From Moraxella equi (GTDB lineage: Bacteria > Pseudomonadota > Gammaproteobacteria > Pseudomonadales > Moraxellaceae): DNA of 64,000 nt. The stretch spans positions 3,712 through 67,711 of the forward strand of contig NZ_MXAP01000012.1 in assembly GCF_002027555.1 (NCBI RefSeq). The letters are read 5' to 3'. Each line of letters opens with the position of its first letter. The first letter of the stretch is position 1. A program made the translations under genes and the position numbers. Shown here in pieces: positions 56,710-64,000 of this stretch. The notes beneath the pieces are model-generated. The model saw nothing but the letters and a program-made list of their open reading frames with translations, had not been told where the DNA came from and did no database searches.

Positions 56710-56738
56710 TTGTCATATCATCCAAACTGGCTTATAAT
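56710..56738 (+). promoter_or_regulatory. Sigma-70 promoter of rplY
   Basis: TTGTCA (56710-56715), 17-base spacer, TATAAT (56733-56738). Transcription would start near 56745, giving a leader of about 85 bases. Confidence 0.8.
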
Positions 56739-56828
56739 AGTTCGCTATTTTGCAAATTCTTTTGCACTTTTGTATGATGATTGGTCGAAAATCATCATTT
56801 TTGTAGCCTTTTAATACAGGAAATCCTT

Positions 56829-57443
56829 ATGAGCTATACTCTAACTACGGTAGCACGTGCTGCCGACGAGCAGGGCAAAGGTTCGAGCCGCCGCCTGCGT
56901 AAAGCCAATCTTATCCCTGCCATCGTTTATGGCGGTGATGCTGAGCCACTATCTGTGAGCGTTAAGCTAAACGAACTGGTGAAAGCCCTACAAGACGAGA
57001 GCTTCTTTTCAAGCGTGACCACACTTGCCATTGATGGTAATGACCAAGAAGTCATCATTAAGGCTCTACAACGCCACCCTTCAAAAGGCACACCACTTCA
57101 CGTAGACTTCCAACGTGTTGTTCGTGGTCAAACCATGCACTTTACCGTGCCTGTACACTTCACTGGTACTGCCAAAGGCATTAAAGCAGGTGGTATCCTA
57201 CAAACCAACGTGACCGAACTACACATCAACTGCTTGCCACGCCAACTGCCAGAAGCCATCGAAGTGGACGTGACCGGCCTAGAAATCGGCGACCTACTAC
57301 GCTTCTCTGACATCAAACTTGCCGATGGCATTACCATCGTTGAGCTTGACAGCAACGCCACCGACCGTGTTGTGGTTAGCGTACAAGCACCAACTGTTTC
57401 TGCTGACAGCGAAACCAGCGAAGAAAGTACAGACGCTGAATAA
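56829..57443 (+). CDS. rplY: 50S ribosomal protein L25 (CTC form)
   Basis: Binds 5S rRNA in the large subunit. From the ATG at 56829 (AGGA 9 bases upstream) 204 residues; the frame opens earlier but overlaps the promoter. The N-terminal L25 domain has GKGSSRRLRKANLIPAIVYGG; the C-terminal CTC/TL5 domain has HFTGTAKGIKAGGILQTNVTEL and LEIGDLLRFSDIKLADGI. It is the two-domain type, longer than the ~94-residue E. coli L25. Followed by pth, a common pairing. Confidence 0.95.
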   Translation: MSYTLTTVARAADEQGKGSSRRLRKANLIPAIVYGGDAEPLSVSVKLNELVKALQDESFFSSVTTLAIDGNDQEVIIKALQRHPSKGTPLHVDFQRVVRGQTMHFTVPVHFTGTAKGIKAGGILQTNVTELHINCLPRQLPEAIEVDVTGLEIGDLLRFSDIKLADGITIVELDSNATDRVVVSVQAPTVSADSETSEESTDAE

Positions 57444-57459
57444 GTCGTCACTCTCAACA

Positions 57460-57489
57460 AAAGCCAATGGGTCATCTATTGGCTTTTTG
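57460..57489 (+). terminator. Terminator after rplY
   Basis: AAAAGCCAAT pairs with ATTGGCTTTT, 17 bases after the rplY stop and before pth. May allow partial read-through into pth. Confidence 0.8.
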
Positions 57490-57515
57490 TTTATTTCATC
57501 ATCTATGGGGCAATC

Positions 57516-58091
57516 ATGATAAAACTCATCGTCGGTCTGGGCAATGTCGGTGCAGAATACAAAGACACTCGCCATAACGCAGGCTTTTGGTTTGTGAACG
57601 CTTTGTGCGACAAATTTGGCATCACGCTCACCCATGACAAAAAATTCCATGGCAGTGTCGGGCGTGGCACGATACACGGACAAGATGTCCGCCTACTGAC
57701 CCCTGATACATTCATGAACCGCTCAGGACTGGCAGTCGCCCCCCTTGCCAAATTCTATAACATCGCCCCCCATGAGATACTCATCGCTCATGATGAGCTT
57801 GACATCTCGGCAGGTAGCCTACGCCTAAAAAAAGGCGGGGGGCATGGCGGACACAACGGCTTAAAGGACATCGCCCCCCACATCGGAGCGGACTTTTGGC
57901 GACTGCGTGTCGGCATTGGCAGACCTGCTCACTCATCACAGGTCAGCGGTTGGGTACTGTCAAAACCCACGTCCGATGACCGCATTAGTATAGATAAGGC
58001 GATAGAGTGTGGCATTGACGCCTTAGAGCTACTCATCAAAGGCGATGAACAAAAAGCCATCAGTCTTGCCAATGGGTTTAAGCCAACATGA
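57516..58091 (+). CDS. pth: Peptidyl-tRNA hydrolase
   Basis: Releases peptides from prematurely dropped peptidyl-tRNA. The 191-residue protein has the family length and motifs: IVGLGNVGAEYKDTRHNAGFWFV with the catalytic His at about 21, TPDTFMNRSG and IAHDELDISAGSLRLKKGGGHGGHNGLKDI. Its stop overlaps the dusC start (ATGA), so the two are coupled. Confidence 0.97.
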   Translation: MIKLIVGLGNVGAEYKDTRHNAGFWFVNALCDKFGITLTHDKKFHGSVGRGTIHGQDVRLLTPDTFMNRSGLAVAPLAKFYNIAPHEILIAHDELDISAGSLRLKKGGGHGGHNGLKDIAPHIGADFWRLRVGIGRPAHSSQVSGWVLSKPTSDDRISIDKAIECGIDALELLIKGDEQKAISLANGFKPT

Positions 58092-59062
58092 GTGTTTTTG
58101 CCCATTTGTTCGCCCACCCTGTCCGTCTGCTCGCCCCGATGGAGGGCTTGACCGACCCACTCATGAGACAGATTTTGACACAGATTGCTCATGATTTGGG
58201 TCGCCCTTATGATTGGTCAGTGAGTGAGTTTATTCGTGTCACGCATTATCCCTTGCCTGCCCATGTGTTCTATAAATATGTGCCAGAGCTACTCACGGAC
58301 GGTAAGACAGCAAGTGGCACGCCCATTCATGTTCAGCTACTGGGCAACAACCCTGACACCATGAGCCAAAGTGCCGTTACAGCGGTGTCGCTTGGGGCGT
58401 GTGCGATAGATTTAAATTTTGGTTGCCCTGCCAAAACGGTCAATAACCACAAAGGTGGTTCGGTACTGCTTGATGAACCTGATACGCTGTACGCCATCAT
58501 CTCTGCCGTGCGTGGGGCTGTCCCCGCTCATATTCCTGTATCGGCAAAAATCCGCCTAGGCTATACCGATATGGGCAAAATGAGCGACATCGGGCAAGCG
58601 GTCAAACAGGCGAATACAAGCTGGCTTACCATTCACGCCCGCACCAAAGTACAAGGCTACAAGCCCCCTGCCTATTGGGACAAAATCGCCCCTTTTACCG
58701 AGCTTGGTTTGCCCATTATTGCCAATGGCGAGATTTGGAATGCGACTCACGCCCACGACTGCATCCGTCAGGCGAACACGCCACATCTTATGCTAGGGCG
58801 TGGGGCAGTCACTCGCCCAGACCTTGTGGCGAGTATTGAAAATACAGACAAAACCTTGACATGGGCGGAGCTAATCCCCCACCAAATCGCTTTTTTGAAT
58901 GACACCACCGACAACCAAAGCGGACTCATCGGTCGCTATAAACAATGGCTCGGTATGCTTACCAAAGGCTATGATGAAGCAGATAAACTGTGGGATATTG
59001 TCAAAAAAGAAAAGGACAAGGCACAGATTATCTCGCACTTATCGCAGTCGGCGCCTGCTTAG
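58088..59062 (+). CDS. dusC: tRNA-dihydrouridine(16) synthase
   Basis: FMN enzyme that reduces U16 in tRNA. The 324 residues contain LAPMEGLTDPLMRQIL (FMN site), VSEFIRVTHYPLPAHVFYKYVPEL in the position where DusC has its ITEFVRV motif, and GACAIDLNFGCPAKTVNNHKGGS with the catalytic Cys. WLTIHARTK and PIIANGEIWNATHAHDCI complete the barrel. DusC is favoured over DusA/B by the SEFIRV segment. Coupled to pth by ATGA. Confidence 0.9.
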   Translation: MSVFAHLFAHPVRLLAPMEGLTDPLMRQILTQIAHDLGRPYDWSVSEFIRVTHYPLPAHVFYKYVPELLTDGKTASGTPIHVQLLGNNPDTMSQSAVTAVSLGACAIDLNFGCPAKTVNNHKGGSVLLDEPDTLYAIISAVRGAVPAHIPVSAKIRLGYTDMGKMSDIGQAVKQANTSWLTIHARTKVQGYKPPAYWDKIAPFTELGLPIIANGEIWNATHAHDCIRQANTPHLMLGRGAVTRPDLVASIENTDKTLTWAELIPHQIAFLNDTTDNQSGLIGRYKQWLGMLTKGYDEADKLWDIVKKEKDKAQIISHLSQSAPA

Positions 59063-59073
59063 CTGACAAACCC

Positions 59074-59112
59074 AAAATAAAAGGGCAATCATCAAGACCG
59101 CCCTTTTATTTT
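59074..59112 (+). terminator. Terminator of pth-dusC
   Basis: AAAATAAAAGGGC pairs with GCCCTTTTATTTT around a 13-base loop. Confidence 0.85.
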
Positions 59113-59256
59113 ATTATTACGCCATTCTCAATTTTGTATAAGTGATTGATTTATCAAGGACGAATGTAATTCACCCCTATAAATAAAAAATAATTACTGG
59201 AGAATCAAAAAGTTGCTATTTTAAGTTGAGAATGAAGTTGTTAGTAATTACAGTTT

Positions 59257-60519
59257 TTAACCCTTAATCCGCTCAATATTGACCCCAAGCGATTTAAGTT
59301 TGCTCTCCACATTATCATAACCTCTATCAATGTGATAAATGCGGTCGATGATACTCTCGCCATCGGCACACGCCGCCGCCATGACAAGCGACATGGACGC
59401 ACGCAAATCGGTTGCCATAACAGGAGCAGGCATAAAGCTATCCACGCCCGTAACAATGGCGGTATGTCCGTCAATGCGGATATTTGCCCCCATGCGGTTT
59501 AGCTCAGGGACGTGCATAAAGCGGTTTTCAAAGATGTTTTCAATAATGGTACTCGTGCCGTCCGCCAAACAGCACACTGCCATGAGCTGGGCTTGCATGT
59601 CGGTGGGAAAACCGGGGTGGACTTGGGTGCGAATGTCCACCGCCTTGGGTCTGCCTGTCATCACAGCACGAATCCAGTCATCACCTGTGGTAATGGTTGC
59701 CCCCATGGCTTCAAATTTCTTTAGGACAGGGTGCAACAGCTCAGCCGATGTGTTGGTGGTCAAGACATCGCCTTCACTCATCAAAGCCCCAGCCAGATAT
59801 GAACCCGTCTCAATGCGGTCGGCAATCACGCTGTATTCACAACCGTGCAAGCTCTCCACACCCTCAATAATCATGGTCGGCGTACCAATGCCGTCAATCT
59901 TTGCCCCCATGGCAACAAGCATATTTGCCAAATCCACCACTTCTGGCTCACAGGCACAGTTTTCAAGGCGAGTTGTACCACGAGCCAGAGACGCTGCCAT
60001 GATGACATTCTCTGTACCGCCAACGGTTACCATGTCAAAGGTAAAATCACAACCTATCAGACGTCCGCCAGCAGGGGCTTTTGCTTTGACATAGCCATTT
60101 TCTACACTAATGTTCGCTCCCATGGCTTCAAAGGCTTTTAGGTGCTGATCAACAGGGCGTGAACCGATAGAACAGCCCCCTGGTAAGGAGACTTCGGCTT
60201 CACCAAATCGCCCAAGCAACGCCCCAAGCACCAAGATAGATGCACGCATGGTACGCACCAGCTCATACGGAGCATAATAGTTGGCAACGTGGCGAGCGTC
60301 TGTGATGACGGTGTTGCCTTCTTTTTTGATGGCAACACCCATGCCAGCGATGAGCTTGATGAGTGTGTCGGTGTCTTTTAGGGTGGGGACGTTGTGTAGC
60401 ACCGTCTCGTCATTGGGCAGTAGCATGCCTGCCAATAAGGGCAGGGCAGCGTTTTTTGAGCCAGAAATGGCAACTTCGCCTGCGATACGGGTTTTGCCGA
60501 TGATTTTAAACTTATCCAT
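59257..60519 (-). CDS. murA: UDP-N-acetylglucosamine 1-carboxyvinyltransferase
   Basis: First committed step of peptidoglycan synthesis, transferring enolpyruvate to UDP-GlcNAc. The 420 residues show [14 protein letters not shown] (Lys22, Asn23 at the substrate site), the catalytic loop [15 protein letters not shown] with Cys116, the target of fosfomycin, and [21 protein letters not shown]. It follows ibaG with a 2-base gap, the conserved arrangement in gammaproteobacteria. Confidence 0.98.
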   Translation of the reverse strand: MDKFKIIGKTRIAGEVAISGSKNAALPLLAGMLLPNDETVLHNVPTLKDTDTLIKLIAGMGVAIKKEGNTVITDARHVANYYAPYELVRTMRASILVLGALLGRFGEAEVSLPGGCSIGSRPVDQHLKAFEAMGANISVENGYVKAKAPAGGRLIGCDFTFDMVTVGGTENVIMAASLARGTTRLENCACEPEVVDLANMLVAMGAKIDGIGTPTMIIEGVESLHGCEYSVIADRIETGSYLAGALMSEGDVLTTNTSAELLHPVLKKFEAMGATITTGDDWIRAVMTGRPKAVDIRTQVHPGFPTDMQAQLMAVCCLADGTSTIIENIFENRFMHVPELNRMGANIRIDGHTAIVTGVDSFMPAPVMATDLRASMSLVMAAACADGESIIDRIYHIDRGYDNVESKLKSLGVNIERIKG

Positions 60520-60521
60520 GA

Positions 60522-60764
60522 TTATCCCTTTTTGGCTTCGTATTCGGCAGGTGTCAAGGCATGAATGGTCAAGGCGTGCATCACTCCGCTTTGGATGTGC
60601 GGATTGGCAATCGCGTATACCACCTGTTGGCGTTGCACCAGACGTTTACCGTCAAAGCTGTCATCCACGATAAGCACTTCAAATTTATTGCCTTGATTGA
60701 CCGCTTGAATCTCGGCATTAGGGAAATGGGGGCGTAATAAGGCGATTAGGTCATCTGCATTCAT
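60522..60764 (-). CDS. ibaG: BolA-family protein IbaG
   Basis: An 80-residue BolA/IbaG-like protein thought to act with a monothiol glutaredoxin in iron-sulfur trafficking. Seen: [39 protein letters not shown] (class-II BolA pattern with the F-x-V...F-x-G-K-x-x-V-x-R-x-x signature) and [15 protein letters not shown] with the conserved His. Immediately upstream of murA. Upstream lies repeat copy F. Confidence 0.93.
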   Translation of the reverse strand: MNADDLIALLRPHFPNAEIQAVNQGNKFEVLIVDDSFDGKRLVQRQQVVYAIANPHIQSGVMHALTIHALTPAEYEAKKG

Positions 60765-60863
60765 AAAAAAATCTCTATATTTTGGGCGGTATTATCGCCA
60801 TCAAATCATGTCACTGATAAAAAGTAAAAACGGGTTATTATATCAAATTTCCCGCTTTTACAG

Positions 60864-61007
60864 TAGGGCGTGCAAACCTTTATAACACAATTTAAAATTT
60901 AGAAATATTATAAAAATAAAATGATGTTTTTGCATGAAAAATGAGCAATTACCTGCTTTTTTAAACAGGCATTTTTTATTACAAATGCAAAAGGCAGGCA
61001 CACCCCA
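60864..61007. repeat. MITE-like repeat, copy F (short)
   Basis: 144 bp: left TAGGGCGTGCAAACC, right GGCAGGCACACCCCA (decayed). Keeps TTTTTGCATGAAAAATGAG, CCTGCTTTTTTAAACAGGCA and a TTACAAATGCAAAAGG end. Compared with copy E the central ~100 bases are missing. Confidence 0.8.
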
Positions 61008-61030
61008 ACCACATTGTTAAAATTTGTTGG

Positions 61031-62020
61031 TTAGGGCTTGCTGGTATTATTGTACAAATTCACATAGCTTGATGTTGGGTTGCCTTCCATTCTGATCACA
61101 GGAACATCACGATTTTGTGTACCGTGATTATTCACAGGGTAATTATTTGCAGGATAGTTATTTGCAGGGGCATTAATGGGATAATTATTGACAGGTGCAT
61201 AACCCGTATTTGGCTGAGTTGGCACAGTCGGTGCAACCTGCGTGTTAGGGTACATGCTCTGCGGATAGCTCGTGGTTGGCACAGAACTGGCAGGCACGTT
61301 CGGATAAACAGGGCTGGCAGGTGTATTAACAACTGCATTACCGCCATAGACCATGCCCCCCGCGTTGGGATTGTCATCAATGGCGACATTCTCGCCTGTC
61401 AAAGCAAGCAGAGCTGATGTATCGCCATCTATGCGTGTGCCGAGCATTCGCACCCCTTCTATGCCCTGCACCGATGAGATGATATTAACAATCGTCTGCT
61501 CTTGCTGAGCGGTCAAAAATCCGACCACATACGCCATGTTGTCTCGCACCACCAGTTTGTACTGCGACGACCTGATACCGCCTGCACTCACGATTTTGGC
61601 GATGATTTTTGATTTTAGGTAGTTTTCGTGCAGGGTGTGGCTTTGAGCCTTGGGCGTATTGGTTACGGTCAGATTGTCATACACTTGCTTGACATCATTA
61701 ATCGACGCCACCATATTCGCCACGTCTGCCTTGACCTGCTGGCTTGGTACTTCGCCTGTCAGCAGTACTTCACGGCGAAAACTGTCAATGGCAATGCGTA
61801 CATTATTCTCACTCACATCCCTAATGTTGGTCAGATTCTTATAACTGGTGCGTTCGATGGCTTCATCGCTGATACGCTCGGGGATGGTGCGGTACATGGC
61901 AGGCACGCCATAATAGCCTGTGCTGGCGTTGGTATTGGCGTTTTGGGTGGCACAGGCGGTCATGAGCATGACGGTGGCAATCACGCCCACAAGCACTTTG
62001 ATGGATAGTAAAGACGACAT
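61031..62020 (-). CDS. BON-domain outer-membrane lipoprotein, DolP-like
   Basis: A 329-residue lipoprotein: signal and lipobox LMTAC (Cys23). Two BON domains follow, about 60-125 (VSENNVRIAIDSFRREVLLTGEVPSQQVKADV) and 135-205 (IVSAGGIRSSQYKLVVRDNMAYVVGFLTAQQE). The C-terminal third is a Pro/Asn/Tyr-rich low-complexity tail with NNYP repeats, absent from DolP of E. coli (191 residues). DolP/YraP binds anionic phospholipid in the outer membrane and supports envelope integrity and division; the same role is likely. It lies just downstream of yraN, matching the yraN-yraP neighbourhood elsewhere. Confidence 0.85.
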   Translation of the reverse strand: MSSLLSIKVLVGVIATVMLMTACATQNANTNASTGYYGVPAMYRTIPERISDEAIERTSYKNLTNIRDVSENNVRIAIDSFRREVLLTGEVPSQQVKADVANMVASINDVKQVYDNLTVTNTPKAQSHTLHENYLKSKIIAKIVSAGGIRSSQYKLVVRDNMAYVVGFLTAQQEQTIVNIISSVQGIEGVRMLGTRIDGDTSALLALTGENVAIDDNPNAGGMVYGGNAVVNTPASPVYPNVPASSVPTTSYPQSMYPNTQVAPTVPTQPNTGYAPVNNYPINAPANNYPANNYPVNNHGTQNRDVPVIRMEGNPTSSYVNLYNNTSKP

Positions 62021-62048
62021 GGATGCTTCCTAATAATCGGTTTGGCTC

Positions 62049-62534
62049 TCATTCTACCAAAAAGGCGTTTCTTAGCCAATGGGTTTTTGTCCGATTTTCA
62101 TTACTTTTTTGTCCTGCCTGCCCTATTGGTGGCACATCAAAGGCAATCACATCAAATCGATATACCAAGGCTTGCTTTTGACTGGTAGTGAGTCCAAGAT
62201 TTTGCAAAAACTCATCGCCATACGCCAAAAAATGCTCAGCCGTCTTGATGATTTTGTTTTGTTTGGCACGTGTTACCGTCTCCACCGCCTGCCCATAGCG
62301 AGCATTGGGGCTTATCTTACGCATTTTGACTTCCACAAACACAAGCGTCGGACACACCCCGCCTGCCTGCCGTGGCTCATCATGATAAGCGATGATGTCA
62401 ATCTCGCCTGTGCGATGTGCGGTGTAGTTGGTCGTGATGATGGTTAGCCCCTGCTGTCTCAAAAACGCTTGGGCGAGCTGTTCATAATGGTTTCCAAGAG
62501 TTCTCATGGCGTACTCACTCAAATGGGCTAGCAT
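62049..62534 (-). CDS. YraN family (UPF0102) nuclease-like protein
   Basis: The 161-residue protein has the small nuclease-like fold of UPF0102: GNHYEQLAQAFLRQQGLTIITTNY, then GEIDIIAYH and LVFVEVKMRK, giving the D...E-x-K metal-site pattern of PD-(D/E)XK enzymes. Function not settled. The first ATG at 62534 has no ribosome site; the ATG at 62507 gives the usual family start (MRTLGNHYE) and may be the true one. 28 bases upstream of the BON lipoprotein gene. Confidence 0.88.
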   Translation of the reverse strand: MLAHLSEYAMRTLGNHYEQLAQAFLRQQGLTIITTNYTAHRTGEIDIIAYHDEPRQAGGVCPTLVFVEVKMRKISPNARYGQAVETVTRAKQNKIIKTAEHFLAYGDEFLQNLGLTTSQKQALVYRFDVIAFDVPPIGQAGQKSNENRTKTHWLRNAFLVE

Positions 62535-62608
62535 AACAAATTTTATAAAACTTTACCAATATTTGTGGTTTTTATTTATAATACGCTTTTTACTTTTGAT
62601 AAATCGCC

Positions 62609-63088
62609 ATGAAATTAAGAATCCTAAGTGTCGGACACAAAATGCCTGCATGGGTACAGACAGGCGTGGATGAATACGCCAAACGCATACAGCCGATGAT
62701 GAGTACTGAGATTGTGGAGATACCCCCTGCCAAACGTGCCAAAAATCCATCATTTGCCGAAATAGAAAAATACAAAACCCAAGAAGGGCAAGCCATTTTG
62801 TCCGCTCGCCTACCCAAAGAAAAGCTCTGGGTGCTAGACGTCAAAGGCAAAATGCTCTCTACCGAACGCCTTGCCGACCGCTTGCAGACTGCCATGACGG
62901 ACGGCACCGACATCGCTCTGGTCATCGGCGGGGCGGACGGGGTGTCGGCGGACGTGCTAACGCAGGCGGATTTTAAATGGTCGCTGTCGGATTTGACCCT
63001 GCCCCACCCTTTGGTGCGAGTGGTGCTGATAGAACAGCTCTATCGGGCGATGAGCATCATTAATAACCACCCCTATCATCGGGCGTGA
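62609..63088 (+). CDS. rlmH: 23S rRNA (pseudouridine-1915-N3)-methyltransferase
   Basis: SPOUT-fold enzyme. The 159-residue protein has the usual length and motifs: MKLRILSVGHKMPAWVQTGVDEYAKR at the N-terminus, LWVLDVKGKMLSTERLADRL, the SAM site LVIGGADGVS and the knotted C-terminus LSDLTLPHPLVRVVLIEQLYRAMSIINNHPYHRA (key residues LPHxxxRxxxxEQxYRAxxIxxxxPYHR). Divergent from yraN; a TATAAT lies at about 62578, without a clear -35. Confidence 0.97.
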   Translation: MKLRILSVGHKMPAWVQTGVDEYAKRIQPMMSTEIVEIPPAKRAKNPSFAEIEKYKTQEGQAILSARLPKEKLWVLDVKGKMLSTERLADRLQTAMTDGTDIALVIGGADGVSADVLTQADFKWSLSDLTLPHPLVRVVLIEQLYRAMSIINNHPYHRA

Positions 63089-63244
63089 GTGGGGGATTTT
63101 GGCGGTGTAGCATGAGCGTTACTGATGTCTTATTTTAAGGATTTTATGATAAATGTTTATCGATACCACACATTTAAATAAACACACTGTTTTTTGCAAA
63201 AAATCATGTTATGATACCGCCATGTTTCGCAAACCAATCACACC

Positions 63245-63763
63245 ATGACCCATCACAACCCCTACACTACACCGCAAGCTGAGCTTGACGATGATGAGTA
63301 TTTTGAATACGATACCACGCCTTTTTATAAGCCCACAGGACGCATTGGGCGAGTGAAGTTTTTGGCACATAACGGCATTTGGCTTATGATTGCCTTTATG
63401 GTTTTGTGGTTGTTACTTGTGTGCATGACCGCCTTTAATTTACCTGTCATGATTATTTTGTTGGTAGGTACGCCTTTTATGCTGTATATCGTGCTTGTCC
63501 CCATGATAAGACGACTCACGGATTTGGGGCGGTCAAGACTTTGGGCGGTTTTGTACTTTGTTCCTTATGTGAATATGGTGTTGTTTTTGTACTTACTACT
63601 TGCCAAAGGCGATGATGATGTGAATGAATTTGGCGAGCCGTCCGCTCCACCAACCGTGCTTGATATGGTACTGGCAAGTATCTTACCTTTGGTCGTTATC
63701 ATTGGAATGAGTTTTGGCGGTGTAAAACAGATGTTTACATCTTTGATGACTGTCCTTACTTAA
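63245..63763 (+). CDS. DUF805-like membrane protein
   Basis: A 172-residue protein. An acidic N-terminus is followed by KPTGRIGRVKFLAHNG and several membrane helices; RRLTDLGRSRLWAVLYFVPYVNMVLFLYLL is the characteristic DUF805 segment (RRLxDxGxSxxWxxL...P). Function unknown. No clear ribosome site before the ATG. The gap after it holds an inverted repeat, ACTGTAT...ATACAGT, at 63848-63871, possibly an end of the adjoining IS. Confidence 0.8.
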   Translation: MTHHNPYTTPQAELDDDEYFEYDTTPFYKPTGRIGRVKFLAHNGIWLMIAFMVLWLLLVCMTAFNLPVMIILLVGTPFMLYIVLVPMIRRLTDLGRSRLWAVLYFVPYVNMVLFLYLLLAKGDDDVNEFGEPSAPPTVLDMVLASILPLVVIIGMSFGGVKQMFTSLMTVLT

Positions 63764-63908
63764 TTTTTTAAATTGACTGCCCTACTATCAATTTGGCATT
63801 GTTCAATTATAATCCTTTAACATCAAAATACACCAATAGCAGTAGCAACTGTATCCCTTAAAGAATACAGTACCACCAACCCTCATTAACTTTGTTGGCT
63901 TGTGGATG

Positions 63909-64000
63909 TTACTTAACGCTAAGATTAAGATGATAATCCGCTTGCCAAACACTGTCATTTCTGACAATGGCGTTAATGACGGTTAGAAGTTTACGCATAC
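63909..64000 (-). mobile_element. IS110-family transposase, C-terminal end, cut by window edge
   Basis: The minus-strand frame reads in from the edge and ends MRKLLTVINAIVRNDSVWQA, then DYHLNLSVK and a TAA at 63909-63911. The sequence RKLLTxxNAxxRxxxxWQ is the standard C-terminus of IS110/IS1111-type transposases (DEDD recombinases). Only about 30 codons lie in the window, so whether the element is intact cannot be told. Confidence 0.75.

Noticed and set aside
56571-56777. 68-residue frame upstream of rplY
   Set aside because: Contains the rplY promoter (TTGTCA-17-TATAAT) and has no ribosome site.
59339-60094. 251-residue frame on the plus strand
   Set aside because: Antisense shadow of murA.
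1-64000. General homopolymer errors as the explanation for all frameshifts
   Set aside because: Long housekeeping genes such as smc contain equal or longer A/T runs and are intact, so the breaks cluster in accessory genes; individual errors still cannot be excluded without reads.

Overview
The window is a chromosomal segment of a gammaproteobacterium of the Moraxellaceae, most likely Moraxella or a close relative. The grounds are the AT-rich composition and the gene set: a dcw cell-wall/division cluster on the minus strand ending in ftsZ, rpsB-tsf, rplY-pth, ibaG-murA, yraN next to a BON lipoprotein, RTX proteins and many intergenic MITE-like repeats. No rRNA, tRNA or CRISPR array was seen. 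The left edge cuts an Slt-type lytic transglycosylase gene and the right edge cuts an IS110-family transposase gene.

Layout. 0.0-4.5 kb: slt (partial) and smc. 4.6-5.1 kb: an insertion-sequence remnant and repeat copy A. 5.1-14.1 kb: dcw genes, transcribed right to left as murG, (GNAT acetyltransferase), murC, (PIN toxin-antitoxin pair), ddlB, ftsQ, ftsA, ftsZ; two accessory inserts break the usual order. 14.2-20 kb: repeat copy B, a GT2 glycosyltransferase, a Tat-exported PhoX-like phosphatase, gshB, a second PIN pair and pyrE. 20.1-24.8 kb: a ZnuD-like TonB receptor, tsf and rpsB with a structured leader. 24.9-28 kb: a three-gene signalling module of a membrane CheA/Hpt-like kinase, a CheY-like regulator and a CheX-like protein. 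28-34.4 kb: a diheme cytochrome c peroxidase, a 1061-residue DUF2339 membrane protein and rlmA. 34.5-37.8 kb: a very AT-rich accessory island with an HD + HSP90-type ATPase protein whose reading frame appears to continue, across an A7 tract, into the next gene. 37.9-43.9 kb: prfC, a third toxin-antitoxin pair, dgkA, a DUF423 protein, rpoH with a long acidic N-terminal extension, a TusA-like protein and a DUF937 protein.

44-50.5 kb is the most unusual part. A full-length RTX protein gene is preceded by a tandem array of small membrane-anchored proteins that share a C-terminal domain, interleaved with truncated 5' ends (stubs) of other genes. Three of the small genes and one RTX remnant are frameshifted in 6-7-base A/T runs. 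It looks like an eroded array of RTX-effector/partner gene pairs, comparable in logic to toxin-immunity cassette arrays, but this role is inferred. 51-56.6 kb: a DASS dicarboxylate transporter, a family I.3-like RTX lipase and putP. 56.7-64 kb: rplY, pth, dusC, murA, ibaG, a dolP-like lipoprotein gene, yraN, rlmH, a DUF805 protein and the IS110 fragment.

Six copies of a 144-245 bp noncoding repeat with TAGGGCGTGCC-type inverted termini are scattered through intergenic spaces. Two supply the stop codon of the adjacent gene. TA at the outer edges suggests a MITE mobilised by an IS630/Tc1-mariner-type transposase.
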